From Maritimibacter sp. REDSEA-S28_B5 (GTDB lineage: Bacteria; Pseudomonadota; Alphaproteobacteria; Rhodobacterales; Rhodobacteraceae): a stretch of DNA of 64,000 nucleotides. The notes under the pieces are model-generated. The model searched no databases, had not been told where the DNA came from, and saw only the letters and a list, made by a program, of their open reading frames with translations. This document shows, one piece after another, positions 33,616 to 41,073 of this stretch. The stretch spans positions 1 through 64,000 of the forward strand of contig LUOO01000019.1 in the NCBI GenBank assembly GCA_001626765.1. Direction: 5' to 3'. Each line of letters starts with the position of its first letter. The stretch's first letter is position 1. The position numbers and the translations under genes were made by a program.

Positions 33616-33684
33616 TCGAGCCACGCCAAGGGCGCCTTTCCGGCGCGCCACCACTCCACGGGGAAAGCCCGGTCTCGGGCAAGT

Positions 33685-33716
33685 CAGGCTCCGGGTGCAT
33701 GTCGCCCCGGAGCCTG
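33685..33716. terminator. Stem-loop terminator between convergent operons
   Basis: CAGGCTCCGGG (33685-33695) and CCCGGAGCCTG (33706-33716) form an 11-bp stem between the O-demethylase gene and the convergent tcuB gene, followed by a short T-rich run on the plus strand. Confidence 0.65.
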
Positions 33717-33735
33717 GTCTTTGTCCGCTGCCCCG

Positions 33736-34815
33736 TCAGCCTGCGACACGTGCCTTTCTTCCCGCTTCGGCGGTCAGGGCGGCCAGCCGGTAGAAGCCAT
33801 GCGCCATCTTCGTGAAAGGCGTGAGCAGAAAGAACGCCAGCACCGCGCCAAGGTGGATCGCGAGCAGCGCGGGCATCATGGCCGTCTGTCCCAGCGCGTA
33901 GAGCACAAGCCCACTGAGCCCGACGAAACCCAGCAGCCCGACAAAGGCGACCTCGCCACCAAAGGCACCGGTCGCGCCAAGCTCGGGATCGGCGCGCAGC
34001 TTGAGCCGGATCATCTCCGCACAGCCAACGACCAGCAAGAGCCCGCCCGAGACGCCAAGCAGCTTGGGCAGCGACCAGAACCCGTAGGGCGCGGGCATGT
34101 CGAAAACGTAGTGCAAGATCGTCCCTGCGCTGGTCGAGGCAAAGCACAGCAGAAAGCCATACATCACCGCCTGATGCGCCCGGCGCCGGGCATGGGAAAA
34201 GCGGTCCTCGTCCTCGAAGTTGCAGCCGTCGCCATGCCCGCCCTTCAGGTTTCGCATGTTGGCCGCCTGCCCGAAGGCGGCGACCAGATGGGCAGGGCGG
34301 AACGGACCTGCGTCAATGTGCCGCCAGTAGCGGCGCAGGCTGATCGCGATGCTCACAAGCGGGAACAGAAAGGCGGGCAGAAAGATCGCCACCATCGCGT
34401 TGTGCGAAAGGGCGGCATAGAACCCGTCGCCCCCCGCCGTGGGCAGGGCGTGGATCGCCCAGAACAGAAGCGCAAAGCCGATGACGGTCGCAACCGCGAT
34501 CCGCACGCCGTGCTTCTGGAAAGCCTGCCCTGCGGCGCGGGGGAAGGCGAAGCTCTCCCAACTGTCCTGCCGGACATTGGCCAGCGCCTGCGGCAGATTC
34601 AGGTTGAACTCATGCGGGGCGGTATACTGGCAGGCATAGGAACAGCCCCGGCAGTTGTGGCAGAGGTTGGCAAGCTGCGTCAGGTTCCCGTCGCTGAAGG
34701 CACGTTCGGCGTGGAGCGCCGGGAAGACCGAGCAATAGCCCTCGCAATAGCGGCAGGCGTTGCAGATCTCGGCCTGACGCCGGGCCTCTTCCAGCAGATC
34801 AGTTTGCATTTGCAT
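33736..34815 (-). CDS. tcuB: TcuB: iron-sulfur/membrane protein of tricarballylate utilisation
   Basis: The 359-residue protein begins with two Cys clusters (CNACRYCEGYCSVFP and CHNCRGCSYACQY), consistent with two 4Fe-4S centres. About six hydrophobic segments follow, with His residues suited to haem or quinone contact. This is the TcuB layout, which in Salmonella takes electrons from the FADH2 of TcuA to the quinone pool. It overlaps tcuA by 17 nt. Confidence 0.9.
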   Translation of the reverse strand: MQMQTDLLEEARRQAEICNACRYCEGYCSVFPALHAERAFSDGNLTQLANLCHNCRGCSYACQYTAPHEFNLNLPQALANVRQDSWESFAFPRAAGQAFQKHGVRIAVATVIGFALLFWAIHALPTAGGDGFYAALSHNAMVAIFLPAFLFPLVSIAISLRRYWRHIDAGPFRPAHLVAAFGQAANMRNLKGGHGDGCNFEDEDRFSHARRRAHQAVMYGFLLCFASTSAGTILHYVFDMPAPYGFWSLPKLLGVSGGLLLVVGCAEMIRLKLRADPELGATGAFGGEVAFVGLLGFVGLSGLVLYALGQTAMMPALLAIHLGAVLAFFLLTPFTKMAHGFYRLAALTAEAGRKARVAG

Positions 34816-36187
34816 GGGCTGCGGCCTCCTTGCCTGCGATACGTCCGAAAACGGTTCCGATGGTCATGCCGAAGCCGGCGAGATAGCCTTGGCCAAGGAT
34901 CGAGCCGGCCATGGTTTCGCCCGCCGCCCAGAGGTTCGTGATCAGGCGGTTTCCGATGGCGCATTGCGCGCTCTCGTCTACTTTCAGCCCGAGATAGGTA
35001 AAGGTGACGCCGGTGCGCAGCGAATAGCCGTAGAACGGCGACTGGGTGATCGGGCGCGCCCAGTTCGTCTTGGGCGGCTCAAGGCCCGTGGTCGCCACCC
35101 CGTCAAGCTCGGTCGGGTGAAAGCCCGAGGTGTCGCCGCAGGCGGCATTGAAGCGCGTCACCGTCTCGATCAGCGCGTCCGCAGGCAGGCCCATCCTGGC
35201 CGCGAGCTCCTCCAGCGTATCGGCCTTGATCGGAGGAAAGACCGAGGGCATGAACAGTTCCAGAGACTTGGCGTCGATGATGACATAGCCCACCTGATCG
35301 GGCTGGGCGGCCACCAGCCGCCCCCAGATGGCATAGCGTTTGGGCCAGACATCCTCGCCCTCGTCATAGAACCGCTGGGCGTCCTTGTTCACCACGATGG
35401 AAAAGGGCACGCAGTCCAGCCGCGTGACGATGCCGCCGTCGAATTTCGGCGCGCGCCCGTCGATGGCGACGGCGTGGCATTGCGTCGGGTCGCCCACCTG
35501 TTCCACGCCCTGATCCAGGAGGTCGGCCAGCACCACGCCCCGGTTGTAAGGCGTGCCCCGGATGAGAAAGTTCTTCGCCGCCGGTCCCCAGGCACGGGCG
35601 AGCCAGTCGGTGTCGGCCTGAAATCCGCCAGAGGCGACGACCACGGATTTCGGCGTGATGCTCTGCGTCTCGCCGTGCTGGGTATAGTCGATCCGGACGA
35701 CCCGGTCGCCGTCCAGTTCCAGATGGGTGACGGCTGCCTCGTATTCGACCGCCACGCCAAGCGCCTCGGCGGTGCGGTAGTAGGCATTGACGAGGCTCTT
35801 GCCGCCGCCAAGGAAAAAGGCGTTGGTCCGCGCGAGCGAGAGGGTGCCCGACAGCGACGGCTGGAAGCGCACGCCATGCGCCTCCATCCACGGCAGGCAT
35901 TCCTCCGAGGTGCGGATCGCCAGCCGCGCGAGCGTCTCGTCGGTCTTGCCGCCGGTGACTTTCATCAGGTCGGCCAGATATTCGTCCTCGGTATAGCTGT
36001 CCACGAGCGGACCGAGCGGGCCGTGGTGCATGCAGCGAAAGTTGCGGGTGTGGCGGGAATTGCCGCCGCGATAGGGTTTCGGCGCGGTTTCGAGGATGAG
36101 CACACGCGCGCCCGCCTCGGCCGCCGTGATCGCCGCGCAAAGCGCCGCGTTGCCGCCGCCGATGATGGCGATGTCGGGGGATGTCAC
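34799..36187 (-). CDS. tcuA: TcuA: FAD-dependent tricarballylate dehydrogenase
   Basis: The 462-residue flavoprotein of the fumarate reductase/succinate dehydrogenase-like family starts MTSPDIAIIGGGNAALCAAI (FAD motif GGGNAA) and contains YRGGNSRHTRNFRCMHHG, VVVASGGFQADTDW and a C-terminal NLWAAGETMAGSILGQGYLA. TcuA oxidises tricarballylate to cis-aconitate. Its start overlaps the end of the GntR gene (ATGA), and tcuB follows, giving the regulator-tcuA-tcuB order. The nearby tripartite transporter and PrpF-family gene agree with tricarboxylate use. Confidence 0.92.
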   Translation of the reverse strand: MTSPDIAIIGGGNAALCAAITAAEAGARVLILETAPKPYRGGNSRHTRNFRCMHHGPLGPLVDSYTEDEYLADLMKVTGGKTDETLARLAIRTSEECLPWMEAHGVRFQPSLSGTLSLARTNAFFLGGGKSLVNAYYRTAEALGVAVEYEAAVTHLELDGDRVVRIDYTQHGETQSITPKSVVVASGGFQADTDWLARAWGPAAKNFLIRGTPYNRGVVLADLLDQGVEQVGDPTQCHAVAIDGRAPKFDGGIVTRLDCVPFSIVVNKDAQRFYDEGEDVWPKRYAIWGRLVAAQPDQVGYVIIDAKSLELFMPSVFPPIKADTLEELAARMGLPADALIETVTRFNAACGDTSGFHPTELDGVATTGLEPPKTNWARPITQSPFYGYSLRTGVTFTYLGLKVDESAQCAIGNRLITNLWAAGETMAGSILGQGYLAGFGMTIGTVFGRIAGKEAAAHANAN

Positions 36188-36861
36188 AGGAGGTCTCCGT
36201 CGTAGCCCGTGGATTTCTGGCCGCTCGCGCGCAGGTCGCGCACGCGGACGCGCTGGGCGGCCTCGATATGCGCGCGCATGGCGGCTTCGGCCAATGACCC
36301 GTCGCGCGCCTTGATCGCGTCGAGGATGCCGAAATGCTCTTCGACCGCCTTCTCGGCCCGGTCCGGTTCGGTCAGCGTCGTCGGGCCAAGGATCATCAGC
36401 GCCTTTTGCAGAGTGTGGATCGAACGGGCGAGGAACCGGTTCTTGGCCGCGTCGAGCAGCGCCGCGTGAAACTGCCGGTTCAGGATGAACGCCTCGGGCG
36501 CGTGGCCCAGCACCTTCATCTGCTGGTTCATGTCGATCAGTTCCTCGATCTCGATGTCTGACGCGGCGCGGGCGGCGAGGCGGGCGGCGGTGCCCTCGAG
36601 CACGGCGCGCATTTCGTAAAGCTCCATGACCTCGGCATAGTCGAGCCTTCGCACCGTGGCCCCCTGACGCGGCACATGGGTCACGATGCCGTCAGCTTCG
36701 AGCTGGCGGATCGCCTCGCGCACGGGGGTCCGCGACACACCCAGACGGTCGGCCAGTTCGGTTTCCAAAAGGCGGTCGCCGGGATTCAGCCGCCCCTCGC
36801 GCAATTCGGTCATCAGGCGCAGGTAAGCGGCGTTGCCCTGCGGGGCGCTGTCGTCATCCAT
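36184..36861 (-). CDS. GntR-family regulator, FCD (FadR-like) subfamily
   Basis: The 225-residue protein has an N-terminal winged helix (LLETELADRLGVSRTPVREAIRQLEADG, about residues 32-59) and an all-helical FCD effector domain with metal-site His residues (FHAALL; HFGILDAI; RAHIEAA). It precedes tcuA in the same operon and is divergent from the AbrB gene. The long ORF reading upstream of ATG 36861 is a shadow of the AbrB gene. Autoregulation through the nearby palindrome is likely. Confidence 0.92.
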   Translation of the reverse strand: MDDDSAPQGNAAYLRLMTELREGRLNPGDRLLETELADRLGVSRTPVREAIRQLEADGIVTHVPRQGATVRRLDYAEVMELYEMRAVLEGTAARLAARAASDIEIEELIDMNQQMKVLGHAPEAFILNRQFHAALLDAAKNRFLARSIHTLQKALMILGPTTLTEPDRAEKAVEEHFGILDAIKARDGSLAEAAMRAHIEAAQRVRVRDLRASGQKSTGYDGDLL

Positions 36862-36896
36862 CGTGGAAAGCCTTTGTTCGGTGTGCGGTTGGGGTG

Positions 36897-36916
36897 TTGT
36901 ATACGAATGGATACAA
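36897..36916. promoter_or_regulatory. Candidate GntR operator
   Basis: Inverted repeat TTGTAT (36897-36902) and ATACAA (36911-36916), extended by AC and GG inward, lies between the GntR and AbrB-type genes. TTGTATACAA-like sites are typical of the FCD subfamily. Confidence 0.5.
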
Positions 36917-36954
36917 GCGTATGCATAACCCGTCAAGACAGAGCGGAGGCCGGT

Positions 36955-38019
36955 TTGCGCAAACATCTTTCCCACCCGATGGCCCATCCGATGGCGCGTC
37001 GCGCGCTGACCTTCCTGCTGGCCGCGGCGGGCACGACGTTGTTCTGGGCGCTCGACCTGCCGCTCCCGTTCCTCTTCGGTCCGATGGCCTTTTGCCTTGC
37101 TGGCGCGCTCGCCCATCTGCCGCTCAAGGGCTTTGGCGAAGTCTCCGTCGCCGCGCGCACGATTCTGGGTGTCGCGGTCGGCGCGTCGATCACGCCCGAG
37201 GTGGTGGCCGACCTGCCGCGCATGGCGCTGTCGGTGGCGCTGATCCCGATCTTCATCGCTGTCATCGCCGCCGTCGGGGTGCCGTTCTTTCGACGGGTCT
37301 GGGGCTTCGATGGTCCGACCGCCTATTACGCGGCCATGCCCGGCGGGCTTCAGGACATGGTGATCTTCGGGACCGAGGCAGGCGGCGATCCCCGTGTGCT
37401 GTCGCTCGTCCACGCGACGCGGGTGCTGATCATCGTGACGCTCGCGCCCTTCATCCTCGGCCATTTCTACGGTGCCGCTCTGACCAATCCGATTGGCGAT
37501 CCGGTCGCGGACTTGCCGTGGTCCGAGCTTTTGATCATGGTCGCCGCCGCATGGATCGGCTGGAAGGGGGGTGAACGGCTGGGCCTGTTCGGCGCCTCGA
37601 TCCTCGGGCCGATGATCGTCACGGCGGCCCTGTCTCTTGCGGGCATCGTGCACTTCCGCCCGCCCGCCGAGGCGATCCTTGCCGCGCAGTTCTTCATCGG
37701 TTGCGGCATCGGGGTGCATTTCATGGGCGTCACATGGGGCGAGCTGACGCGAGTGGTCGCGGCAGGCGTGGCCTACGTGCTGGTGCTCGCCGCACTGGCG
37801 GCGGGGTTTTCCGGGCTGGTGACGGCGCTGGGCCTCGGCGCCCCGATGTCCGCCTTTCTCGCCTTTGCGCCGGGGGGGCAGGCCGAGATGACGGTGCTGG
37901 CCATCGTTACCGGTGCCGACCTTGGCTTTGTCATCACTCACCATCTGACGCGCATGGTGATCGTGATCGTCGGCGCGCCGGTGCTGGCGGCGCTTATCGC
38001 CCGTAGACGGAGGGGTTGA
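36955..38019 (+). CDS. AbrB-type (PF05145-like) integral membrane protein
   Basis: The 354-residue protein has about ten hydrophobic segments in two related halves with repeated motifs (FLFGPMAFCLAGALA and LGPMIVTAALSLAG; AAMPGGLQDM and AFAPGGQAEM), as in the membrane 'AbrB duplication' family, not the DNA-binding AbrB. Members are suspected carriers or exporters. A TTG start at 36955 has GGAGG just upstream; ATG 36979 is the alternative. It faces the GntR-tcuAB operon and its 3' end overlaps the convergent dehydrogenase gene by 26 nt. Confidence 0.8.
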   Translation: MRKHLSHPMAHPMARRALTFLLAAAGTTLFWALDLPLPFLFGPMAFCLAGALAHLPLKGFGEVSVAARTILGVAVGASITPEVVADLPRMALSVALIPIFIAVIAAVGVPFFRRVWGFDGPTAYYAAMPGGLQDMVIFGTEAGGDPRVLSLVHATRVLIIVTLAPFILGHFYGAALTNPIGDPVADLPWSELLIMVAAAWIGWKGGERLGLFGASILGPMIVTAALSLAGIVHFRPPAEAILAAQFFIGCGIGVHFMGVTWGELTRVVAAGVAYVLVLAALAAGFSGLVTALGLGAPMSAFLAFAPGGQAEMTVLAIVTGADLGFVITHHLTRMVIVIVGAPVLAALIARRRRG

Positions 38020-38968
38020 CCATGTGGATCGGCGCGCCTTCGGCATAGGCGTTCACCTGGGCGAAGATGTCGGCGAACTGCTTGTCGAACTCGTCCTCGG
38101 TGACAAATCCGATGTGCGGCGTCGCGATGAGCTTCGGGTGGGCGAGCAGCGGATCGGCGGGGGCAGTCAGCGGCTCGCTGTCAAAGACATCGACGGCGGC
38201 CATGCCGGGGCGGCCCGCGTCGAGTCCCGCGAGCAGCGCCCCCGGCGCAATGAGCCCGGCGCGCGAAGTGTTCACGAGCACGGACCTTGGCCCCATGGCA
38301 GCAAGGTCCTCTGCCGTGACGATTCCGCGCGTCTCGGGCGTGAGCCTGAGGTGCAGCGAGACGATATCGCTGTCGGCAAAGAACGCGGCGCGGCTCGGGG
38401 CCACCGTCTCGCCCGCGGCGCGCGCCCTGTCGCGGCCCGCGTCGGAGGCCCACCAGACGACCTCCATGCCAAAGGCGCGGGCATAGTCGGCTACCACGCG
38501 CCCGATCCGGCCATAGCCATAAAGGCCCAGCCGCCGTCCGCGCAGGGTGCGGCCCACGCCCACCTGCCACTGGCCCGCCTTGGCGCTCGCCATCTGCTCG
38601 GGCAACTGGCGCATCGCCGCGAGGATGAGCGCGAAGGTCAACTCGGCCGCGGCATAATTCGCGCCGTCGGCGCCCTTGTTGGAACACAGAAGCACGCCCG
38701 CCTCGGTGCAGGCCTCGACGTCCACATGCGGCCAGACCCCGCGCTGCGAGATGAGCCGCAGCTTGGGAAGCCGCGCCAGCAGGTCGCGGGTCCCCTTCGT
38801 GCGTTCGCGAAACAGCACCACCGCCTCCGCATCCGCCAGCCGCGTGGCCAGCGCCGCCGGGTCGGGCTCATGGTCGGTCCAGACGGTGACCTTATGGTCC
38901 GCCAGCAGATCGAAACAGGGCAGGCCCCGCAGCGTGTCGAACCAGTCGTCAAGGATGTGGACCTTCAT
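37994..38968 (-). CDS. D-2-hydroxyacid dehydrogenase family protein
   Basis: The 324-residue protein has the NAD-binding motif of this family (LGLYGYGRIGRVVADYARAFGM, glycine-rich GYGRIG), catalytic Arg in VNTSRAGLI, a Glu in FDSEPL and His in ATPHIGFVTE. It would interconvert a 2-oxoacid and a D-2-hydroxyacid with NAD(P)H; the specific acid is unknown. ATG 38968 gives the normal start MKVHILDDW. It ends the minus-strand tct operon. Confidence 0.9.
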   Translation of the reverse strand: MKVHILDDWFDTLRGLPCFDLLADHKVTVWTDHEPDPAALATRLADAEAVVLFRERTKGTRDLLARLPKLRLISQRGVWPHVDVEACTEAGVLLCSNKGADGANYAAAELTFALILAAMRQLPEQMASAKAGQWQVGVGRTLRGRRLGLYGYGRIGRVVADYARAFGMEVVWWASDAGRDRARAAGETVAPSRAAFFADSDIVSLHLRLTPETRGIVTAEDLAAMGPRSVLVNTSRAGLIAPGALLAGLDAGRPGMAAVDVFDSEPLTAPADPLLAHPKLIATPHIGFVTEDEFDKQFADIFAQVNAYAEGAPIHMVNPSVYGR

Positions 38969-38978
38969 GGGATACGTC

Positions 38979-39140
38979 TCAGGTGTTGCCGTAGAGCGCC
39001 TTGATCGCCCGGCAGACCCTGTCGTGCAAGACGACGAGATCGGCCTTGTCCGGTGCATCCTCGGCGATCCGTTTGGACAGGTCGTTGCGCGTTTCCTCGA
39101 GATCGCGACGGGCGCGGGCGAGTTTTTCGAAATCACTCAT
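38979..39140 (-). CDS. Small charged protein between Usp and dehydrogenase genes
   Basis: The 53-residue peptide MSDFEKLARARRDLEETRND and beyond is rich in Arg, Glu and Asp with heptad-like Leu spacing, so it is probably a short coiled coil. GGTGGGGTCC-like purine-poor sequence gives only a weak ribosome site. Its frame keeps strong third-position G/C, and it sits 10 nt from both neighbours. Function unknown. Confidence 0.55.
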   Translation of the reverse strand: MSDFEKLARARRDLEETRNDLSKRIAEDAPDKADLVVLHDRVCRAIKALYGNT

Positions 39141-39150
39141 GGTGGGGTCC

Positions 39151-39966
39151 TTAGTGAGACAGCAGAACGGGGATCTTCGTGCGCGACAGGATGTGGGTGG
39201 TCGCACCGCCCAAGAAATCCTCGCGGAACTTGGAATGTTCATAGGCGCCGATGACGAGCAGCGAGGGGCTATGCACGTCGCACCACGTGAGCAGCGTTTC
39301 CGCCACCGGATCGGACGTCGGGAAATCCTCATGCGTCGCCTCGACCCCGTGACGCGACAGATGTGCCATCAGGTCGCTGATCGGCCAGGGGTTGCGCGGG
39401 CCGACGGTCAGAACGCTGACCCGGCCCTCGTCCTCGAGCAGCCTCAGGCTGTCCGAGAGCGCGCGCGCGGCGGCACGTCCCCCGTCCCAGGCGAGCGCGG
39501 CGTGGCTGTGCCCGGCCCCGGCGTCATAGCCCGCAGGCACAACGATGATCGGACGACCAGACAAGAGCGCGATCCGGTCCGGGTGCAGCGTGACGTGTTC
39601 GTCGTCGGCCTCGGACCGGGCGCCGACGATCATCACATCGTAGTGCCGCGCGGCTTCGGACAGGACCTGATCGACACGGCCCGAGACCTCTTGCAACCGC
39701 AGGCCGTCGGGCAGACCCAGCGCGGCGCACTCGGACTCGAACCGCGCCTTGATCTCGCGCAGGATACGGGCGTTGGCCTCGTCCAGAAGGACGCGGGCCT
39801 CCTTCGGGACCCAGCGCGTGCGCTTGTCGATCACCTCATGGGTGCTGTGGGCGAGCATCGCGGTGACGTGAGCGCCAAAGCGGGTGGCCAGCGACGCCGC
39901 ATAACGCAGCGCCGCCACCGATCCGTCGGACCCGTTGAAGGCCACGAGAAGGTTCATCACCGGCAT
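39151..39966 (-). CDS. Universal stress protein with two Usp domains
   Basis: The 271-residue protein starts MPVMNLLVAFNGSDGSVAAL and carries two UspA folds: the first includes VMIVGARSEADDEH, and the second ends LLVIGAYEHSKFREDFLGGATTHILSRTKIPVLL in shorter form GGATTHILSRTKIPVLL, with the nucleotide-binding G-2x-G-9x-G-like pattern. Roles in stress survival are typical; its place inside a transport operon is common for such proteins. Its ATG is 2 nt from the PrpF-family stop. Confidence 0.85.
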   Translation of the reverse strand: MPVMNLLVAFNGSDGSVAALRYAASLATRFGAHVTAMLAHSTHEVIDKRTRWVPKEARVLLDEANARILREIKARFESECAALGLPDGLRLQEVSGRVDQVLSEAARHYDVMIVGARSEADDEHVTLHPDRIALLSGRPIIVVPAGYDAGAGHSHAALAWDGGRAAARALSDSLRLLEDEGRVSVLTVGPRNPWPISDLMAHLSRHGVEATHEDFPTSDPVAETLLTWCDVHSPSLLVIGAYEHSKFREDFLGGATTHILSRTKIPVLLSH

Positions 39967-39967
39967 G

Positions 39968-41056
39968 TCAAAGTCCCTTCCATACGGTGGCGGGGACATA
40001 GACGCGTCCGTCCGCCAGCTTGCGCGCCGTCCGCAGCAGTCCGGCGGAATTGAGCGTAAAGTGGTTGTTCATCTCGAAGTTCACGAGAACCTCGATGGTG
40101 CCCGAGGGATGTTCCAGCACCACGTTGGCCGGGCTGGTCACCGGGCGCTCGAGCAGCCCATCCGCCACGGTGCCCGGCGTCAGCGCGCAGGAGGCCAGGC
40201 ATTGCGACCCGGTCACCGCCATGGAGGGATGTGTCGTCCAGGGCATGAAATACCGGGTCGCAATGGTGCCGCCGTTCCGGGCCGGGGAGAGCAGCCCGAA
40301 TTTCGGCGTCACGGATTGGGAGACGTCCCCCAGCCCCATCGCCGCGCCCGCCTGACGCCGGACGCTTTCCATCCGGGCAAAGAAGTCGCGGTTGTCGTCC
40401 AGCTCCTGCACGGTTTCGTAGCCTGTCAGGCCGAAATCGGCGGCGCGGGCGATGGCCATGGGCATCGCCACGTCCATGCAGGTGACCTCGATCCCGTCGA
40501 AGCTGTCGCGCAGGTTCCCCGTGGGCAGGAAGGCCCCGGTCGAGGAGCCGACCACGCCCATGAAGTTGAGCGCGATGGGGGCCGCCGTGCCGGGCACCCC
40601 CGCGATCGTCACATCGCCGTCATAGCGCATGGCTCCGCCCGGGGTCTGGACCCGCGCCAGCACTCGCGCGCCGGTGTTGACCGCGCGGATTCTGACCTCG
40701 GTCTCGTCGCCGGTGGGTGTGACCAGCCCCATCTCGACCGCGGCTGGACCGACGCCCGACAGGATGTTGCCGCAGGTCGGCTTGAAGTCCACAATCCGGT
40801 CCTCGACCGAGACCTGGGCGAAAAAGTAATCCACGTCCGCCCAGTCGTCGTCCGAGGGTGACAGCATGGCCACCTTGGTGGTCACGGCGACACCGCCGCC
40901 GATCCCGTCGATGTTGATCGCGTTGCCCGCACCGATGACGGCGAGCAGCACCTCGGCCAGCGTCTCGCGGTCCTCGGGCAGGTCCTTTCGGTTGAAGTAG
41001 GGCCCGCGCGAGGTGCCGCCGCGCATGAAGACGTAGGGAATGCCTGTCTGTGTCAT
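39968..41056 (-). CDS. PrpF-family isomerase/tautomerase (aconitate or oxalomesaconate type)
   Basis: The 362-residue protein starts near YVFMRGGTSRGPYFNRKDLP and contains NIDGIGGGVAVTTKVAML, FKPTCGNILSGVGPAAVE (active-site Cys loop) and GDVSQSVTPKFGLLSPA, all typical of the PrpF/GalD family with a diaminopimelate-epimerase-like fold. Members include 2-methylaconitate isomerase and 4-oxalomesaconate tautomerase. Next to tcuAB and a tripartite transporter, a cis/trans-aconitate isomerase is an attractive reading. ATG 41056 has GGAG 8 nt upstream; 41062 and 41074 are alternatives. Confidence 0.82.
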   Translation of the reverse strand: MTQTGIPYVFMRGGTSRGPYFNRKDLPEDRETLAEVLLAVIGAGNAINIDGIGGGVAVTTKVAMLSPSDDDWADVDYFFAQVSVEDRIVDFKPTCGNILSGVGPAAVEMGLVTPTGDETEVRIRAVNTGARVLARVQTPGGAMRYDGDVTIAGVPGTAAPIALNFMGVVGSSTGAFLPTGNLRDSFDGIEVTCMDVAMPMAIARAADFGLTGYETVQELDDNRDFFARMESVRRQAGAAMGLGDVSQSVTPKFGLLSPARNGGTIATRYFMPWTTHPSMAVTGSQCLASCALTPGTVADGLLERPVTSPANVVLEHPSGTIEVLVNFEMNNHFTLNSAGLLRTARKLADGRVYVPATVWKGL

Positions 41057-41073
41057 GTCCATGTCTCCGCGCA

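Noticed and set aside
31780-33654. 624-residue minus-strand ORF
   Set aside because: It is a shadow of the DctM and O-demethylase genes, dominated by His, Arg and Asp as expected from reverse reading of GC-rich codons.
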